Below, piece after piece: positions 13,385 through 16,509 of a DNA stretch of 16,509 bases. Positions within the stretch are counted from its first letter, which is position 1. The number at the start of each line of letters is the position of its first letter. The DNA lies in assembly GCA_963636105.1 (NCBI GenBank), contig CAVHIG010000046.1, forward strand, positions 1 through 16,509, read 5' to 3'. Under the pieces are notes generated by a model. That model was not told the origin of the DNA. It worked only from the letters and a program-made list of their open reading frames with translations, and ran no database searches. A program made the translations under genes and the position numbers. This stretch comes from CAVHIG01 sp963636105. GTDB lineage: Bacteria; Bacillota; Clostridia; Peptostreptococcales; Anaerovoracaceae.

Positions 13385-13978
13385 TTATACCAGATCCATC
13401 CCGACTTTTATAGCCTTGAGATTATCTTCGATAAATGCCGGCTTGACATTTTCTCTTACGATCTTGTCCCAGTCGATGTCTGTGAGGCCCATAGCCTTGA
13501 TGATAGTGCCGAGAAGGATGATGTTCATAACCTTGCCGTTGCCGAGCTTCATTGCTTCCTCGGTGGCGTTGATTACGGTCACGTCGTCGCAGGCCTTTTT
13601 GATTTCGTCCACGATTTCAGGCGAGTAGTCGGCTTCGCCCATGATGACAGGCATAGGCATCATTTCGTAGTTATTTACTACAACCTTGCCGCCCGGCTTG
13701 AGGAATTCGAGCCATCTCAGGGCTTCCATTTTTTCAAAGGATACGATCATGTCCGCGGAGCCTTTTTCGATTACAGGAGACCATACAGCCTCGCCGTATC
13801 TTACCTGCGAGGATACGCTGCCTCCGCGCTGACTCATGCCGTGGATTTCACTCATTTTTACGTCATAGCCTTCTTCCATCAGACCCAATGTCAGAAGCTT
13901 GGAAGCAAGGATTGTGCCCTGGCCGCCTACGCCGACCAGCAATATGCTTTTTGTAGCTTTTCCTGCGTGCTTACTCAT
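13385..13978 (-). CDS. iorB: Indolepyruvate ferredoxin oxidoreductase, beta subunit
   Basis: The 197-residue protein is the gamma-type (PFOR gamma domain) subunit of arylpyruvate:ferredoxin oxidoreductase. It has SILLVGVGGQGTILASKLL near the N-terminus (about 11-29) and SEIHGMSQRGGSVSSQVRYG (43-62), both typical of IorB. With IorA it decarboxylates indolepyruvate, phenylpyruvate or hydroxyphenylpyruvate, makes the aryl-acetyl-CoA and reduces ferredoxin. The ATG at 13978 is chosen because it follows the iorA stop by one base, has GGAG at the end of iorA, and gives the normal N-terminus. An in-frame extension to 14032 overlaps iorA and has no ribosome binding site. Close coupling to iorA suggests translational coupling. 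Confidence 0.95.
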   Translation of the reverse strand: MSKHAGKATKSILLVGVGGQGTILASKLLTLGLMEEGYDVKMSEIHGMSQRGGSVSSQVRYGEAVWSPVIEKGSADMIVSFEKMEALRWLEFLKPGGKVVVNNYEMMPMPVIMGEADYSPEIVDEIKKACDDVTVINATEEAMKLGNGKVMNIILLGTIIKAMGLTDIDWDKIVRENVKPAFIEDNLKAIKVGMDLV

Positions 13979-13979
13979 T

Positions 13980-15758
13980 TTACTTAGTCTCCTTTCCGAT
14001 AGCGTTCTTTGGGCAAATCTGCTCGCATACACCGCAGCCTACGCACTGAAGCGGATCGACCTCAGCCTTCTTGTCTTCTCTGTTCAGGAAGAGAGCTGGG
14101 CAGCCGCTCTTCAAGCAAAGCTTGCAGCCTATGCACTTGTCCTTGTCCACTACGTCCTTTGTCTTGTATGCTGTAGGGAATTTTGCCTTGTCGTCCTCTG
14201 TAAACTTCTTGAGTACGCAAGGATATTTTGTGATGATTACGGAAGGCTCATCAAGTGCCAGTGCCCAGTCGAGTGTCTCTCTTACGAGCTTGATATCGTT
14301 TGGATCTATTGTCCTTATGTTCTTTGCGCCCAAAGCTCTGCAGACAGTCTCTATGTCGATCATAGTCGCGTCGCTTCCGTCAGCGTGCTTTCCGGAGCCC
14401 GGATTTTCCTGATGACCCGTCATTCCCGTGATTCTGTTATCCAGGATGATATTTACAGTTTTGGAATTGTTGTATATGCATTCTGTCAGGGAATTTATGC
14501 CTGTATGGAAGAATGTGGAATCTCCTAATATAGAGACTACTCTCATATCCTCTCCAAACATTTCGAAGGCCTTTGCTGCGCCATGACCCATCGAGAAGCT
14601 TGCGCCCATGCAAAGATTGATATCCATCGCATTGTATGGAGCAGCAAAGCCAAGTGTATAGCAGCCGATATCGCCGGATACCATGACGTTCTTTTTCTTG
14701 CCCAGCTCATAGAAGAGGCCTCTGTGCGGACATCCTGCGCAAAGTGCAGGCGGACGGTCTATAACCTTCGTATGGTCATAATCCAAAACGTCGAAGCCCT
14801 TGCCATATACGCTCCTTCTGATTACATCAGATGTGAGCTCATCATATGCAGGGAAGGTATTCTTGCCCTTAGGATCAAAGCCGAGCCTTTGAATTTCTTC
14901 CTCCAAAAGCGGATCATTTTCTTCTATTACATATATAGTATCAAGTCCCGTGCAGAACTTCTTTATGAGATTTGAAGGAAGAGGATATGTGAATCCGAGC
15001 TTCAGATAATTTACATCATCGCCGAATACTTCCTTTGCAAAGCAATAGCACATTCCGGATGTAACGACACCGACCTTCTTGCCATTGTCCTCTATTCTGT
15101 TCAGGTGCGTAGTCTCGGAGAACTCCTTGAGAGCCGCGAGTCTCACCTCAAGTCTTGCTCTCATCTTTCTTGCGAGCGCGGGAGCCGTCATATACTTTGG
15201 AACGTTTTTCTCGTACTTCTTGCCCGGTACTTCCTTTCTCTCACCGCATTCTACGATGCCCTTTGAGTGACATGCTCTTGTAGTCATTCTCATAAGTATA
15301 GGAGTATCAAATTTTTCGGAGATTTCAAACGCTTCCTTCATAAAGTCCTTTGCTTCCTGAGACGTCGAAGGCTCCATCATAGGGATTTTTGCAGCCCTTG
15401 CATAATTTCTGTTGTCCTGCTCATTTTGCGAGCTGTGCTGGCCCGGTTCATCGGCTGTGACAGTAACCATACCGCCGCCTACTCCAAGGTATACAAATGT
15501 GAAAAGAGGATCCGCCGCTACATTGAGACCTACGTGCTTCATGGATGCCATACTTCTCGCCCCTGCAACGGATGCTCCTATGGCTGCTTCCATGGCAACT
15601 TTCTCATTTGGTGCCCATTCGGAATATACTTCTTTGTATCCAGTCATGTTTTCAAGAATTTCTGTGCTCGGAGTGCCGGGATAAGCTGATGCGAAATGTA
15701 CTCCCGCTTCCCACGCGCCTCTGGCCAGAGCTTCATTTCCGGTCATTAATTTTTTCAT
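13980..15758 (-). CDS. iorA: Indolepyruvate ferredoxin oxidoreductase, alpha subunit
   Basis: The 592-residue subunit has the family's N-terminus (MKKLMTGNEALARGAWEAGV, then AYPGTPSTEIL), and the glutamate of the NEKVAMEAA block (51-59). The thiamine-diphosphate domain has GDIGCYTLG (362-370), GDSTFFHTGINSL (412-424) and NRITGMTGHQENPG (441-454). A C-terminal ferredoxin-like part has two cluster motifs: Cys542, 545, 548, 553 and Cys572, 575, 578, 582. It acts in the cytoplasm in oxidation of aromatic 2-oxo acids. I chose ATG 15758 because it gives the normal N-terminus. A TTG at 15791 is also in frame but touches the strong AGGAGG at 15797-15792, so it cannot be served by it. The only site next to the ATG is a tight AAAGGA two bases away, and a hairpin lies between AGGAGG and the ATG. 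Confidence 0.95.
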   Translation of the reverse strand: MKKLMTGNEALARGAWEAGVHFASAYPGTPSTEILENMTGYKEVYSEWAPNEKVAMEAAIGASVAGARSMASMKHVGLNVAADPLFTFVYLGVGGGMVTVTADEPGQHSSQNEQDNRNYARAAKIPMMEPSTSQEAKDFMKEAFEISEKFDTPILMRMTTRACHSKGIVECGERKEVPGKKYEKNVPKYMTAPALARKMRARLEVRLAALKEFSETTHLNRIEDNGKKVGVVTSGMCYCFAKEVFGDDVNYLKLGFTYPLPSNLIKKFCTGLDTIYVIEENDPLLEEEIQRLGFDPKGKNTFPAYDELTSDVIRRSVYGKGFDVLDYDHTKVIDRPPALCAGCPHRGLFYELGKKKNVMVSGDIGCYTLGFAAPYNAMDINLCMGASFSMGHGAAKAFEMFGEDMRVVSILGDSTFFHTGINSLTECIYNNSKTVNIILDNRITGMTGHQENPGSGKHADGSDATMIDIETVCRALGAKNIRTIDPNDIKLVRETLDWALALDEPSVIITKYPCVLKKFTEDDKAKFPTAYKTKDVVDKDKCIGCKLCLKSGCPALFLNREDKKAEVDPLQCVGCGVCEQICPKNAIGKETK

Positions 15759-15797
15759 GTTCCTTTCAGGCAGCTTTTCTTCGGCTGCCAACCTCCT
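15756..15797 (-). promoter_or_regulatory. Unusual iorA translation start: AGGAGG and ATG separated by a hairpin
   Basis: AGGAGG (15797-15792) is 33 bases upstream of the iorA ATG. Between them GGCAGC (15789-15784) can pair with GCTGCC (15774-15769) around a nine-base loop. Folding would shorten the effective distance to about 12 bases. Alternatively the poor AAAGGA directly before the ATG is used. Confidence 0.4.
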
Positions 15798-15818
15798 ATC
15801 TTTTTAAATTCTGCTTAT

Positions 15819-15835
15819 GTGTGCACCGTGCACAC
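15819..15835. promoter_or_regulatory. Perfect 17-bp dyad in the ior leader, candidate operator
   Basis: On the minus strand GTGTGCAC-G-GTGCACAC is a perfect inverted repeat with eight-base arms. It sits about 10 to 27 bases downstream of the expected start point of the ior promoter, where a repressor would block elongation or initiation. In RNA it would have a one-base loop, so a DNA-binding site is more likely than a functional hairpin. I do not recognise the regulator. Confidence 0.6.
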
Positions 15836-15851
15836 TTTGTTTTTCGATAAT

Positions 15852-15879
15852 ATTCTATCACTGCATTTAAATATGTCAA
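15852..15879 (-). promoter_or_regulatory. Promoter of the iorA-iorB-CoA-transferase operon
   Basis: On the minus strand a perfect TTGACA (15879-15874) and TAGAAT (15857-15852) are 16 bases apart. Transcription would begin near 15845, leaving a leader of about 87 bases that contains the 17-bp dyad and the hairpin before iorA. The promoter starts about 40 bases after the rRNA operon terminator. Confidence 0.8.
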
Positions 15880-15920
15880 TAGGAGATGGCAAATTTATAT
15901 TTTTTTATGTACATACGCAA

Positions 15921-15957
15921 AAAACAAAACAACGCACGCCAATCGGCATGCGTTGTT
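15921..15957 (-). terminator. Terminator of the rRNA operon
   Basis: On the minus strand AACAACGCATGCC (15957-15945) pairs with GGCGTGCGTTGTT (15940-15928), 13 bp with one wobble, around the loop GATT. TTGTTTTTT follows. It stands right behind the 5S gene. Confidence 0.9.
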
Positions 15958-15963
15958 CCGTGA

Positions 15964-16079
15964 ACCGGCAACGTCCTACTTTCCCAGGCAGCTTCCCGCC
16001 AAGTATCATCAGCGCTAAGGAGCTTAACTTCTGTGTTCGAGATGGGAACAGGTGTGGCCTCCTCGCTATAATCACCGGA
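15964..16079 (-). rRNA. rrf: 5S ribosomal RNA
   Basis: The minus strand starts TCCGGTGATTATAGCGAGG and contains the conserved loop CGAACACAGAAGTTAAGC (complement at 16022-16039) and the closing GTAGGACGTTGCCGG. Its first bases CCGGTGA pair with the 3' end (GTTGCCGG side, with wobbles) to form helix I. The length of about 116 bases is normal. The exact ends may be off by one or two bases. The spacer to 23S (16080-16199) contains no tRNA; it has a GAGGGTAC-ATTG-GTACTC hairpin that probably belongs to rRNA processing. Confidence 0.95.
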
Positions 16080-16199
16080 TTTATCACTTGTCTTTTGAAC
16101 CGCCTGCTGCCTTGCATCCGGCTCAAAATCCTGCGTGATCTTTGAGTACCAATGTACCCTCAAAACTGAATAATGTCTTATGTGTATTTCTTGAAACCA

Positions 16200-16509
<310 letters not shown>

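Noticed and set aside
13370..13987. Long plus-strand frames opposite the iorB, iorA, thrC and other minus-strand genes
   Set aside because: They are antisense shadows of well-identified genes, lack ribosome binding sites and show no family motifs.
13979..14032. An 18-codon N-terminal extension of iorB
   Set aside because: It lies wholly within the iorA 3' end, has no ribosome binding site, and the normal IorB N-terminus starts at 13978.
15759..15791. A TTG start for iorA
   Set aside because: The AGGAGG directly touches this TTG, leaving no spacing, and the extra residues are absent from the usual IorA N-terminus.

Overview
The window reads as draft sequence from an anaerobic, amino-acid-fermenting Firmicute of the class Clostridia. 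The signs are strong AGGAGG-type ribosome binding sites, TTGACA/TATAAT promoters, an ECF vitamin transporter S component, an indolepyruvate:ferredoxin oxidoreductase linked to a CoA-transferase, and a short oxygen-sensitive flavin/Fe-S enoate-reductase-like enzyme. The genus cannot be fixed from what is visible. A run of ten N at 5617-5626 marks a scaffold join.

Region 1 (1-6765) is accessory. At the left edge an intact DUF3791 gene overlaps the start of a DUF3990 gene that is broken at its sixth codon. Next comes a self-contained module bounded on both sides by an intrinsic terminator and then by a 92-bp direct repeat (466-557 and 6674-6765, one mismatch). Inside it, a leftward operon encodes an MlrC-like M81 metallopeptidase, a DUF819 membrane permease and an old-yellow-enzyme type Fe-S flavoprotein. 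A divergent XRE regulator is transcribed rightward. The divergent control region has a 14-bp-arm dyad whose half-site recurs at the regulator's own -35 box. Each 92-bp repeat is a ribosome binding site plus a 24-codon micro-ORF, and its one internal difference is synonymous.

Region 2 (6766-7525) holds a MacroD-type macrodomain gene with its own promoter and terminator.

Region 3 (7526-11942) is housekeeping, all on the minus strand: an ECF transporter S component, threonine synthase (thrC), an AEC-family permease and an exonuclease III (exoA). Three 28-bp tandem repeats lie between thrC and the ECF gene. The consensus thrC promoter is interleaved with the terminator of the permease gene.

Region 4 (11943-15880, minus strand) is a three-gene operon: iorA, iorB and a class I CoA-transferase. 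Together they could oxidise aryl pyruvates from aromatic amino acids to aryl-acetyl-CoA, reduce ferredoxin, and then swap CoA onto acetate or another acid. The leader has a TTGACA-16-TAGAAT promoter and a perfect 17-bp dyad just downstream, and a hairpin separates the strong Shine-Dalgarno from the iorA start codon.

Region 5 (15921-16509, minus strand) is the end of an rRNA operon: the 3' end of 23S, then 5S, then a strong terminator, about 50 bp upstream of the ior promoter.

The parts most worth following up are the repeat-bracketed M81/DUF819/flavoprotein module with its duplicated micro-ORF, the ruined DUF3990 partner, and the ior-CoA-transferase operon with its palindromic leader.
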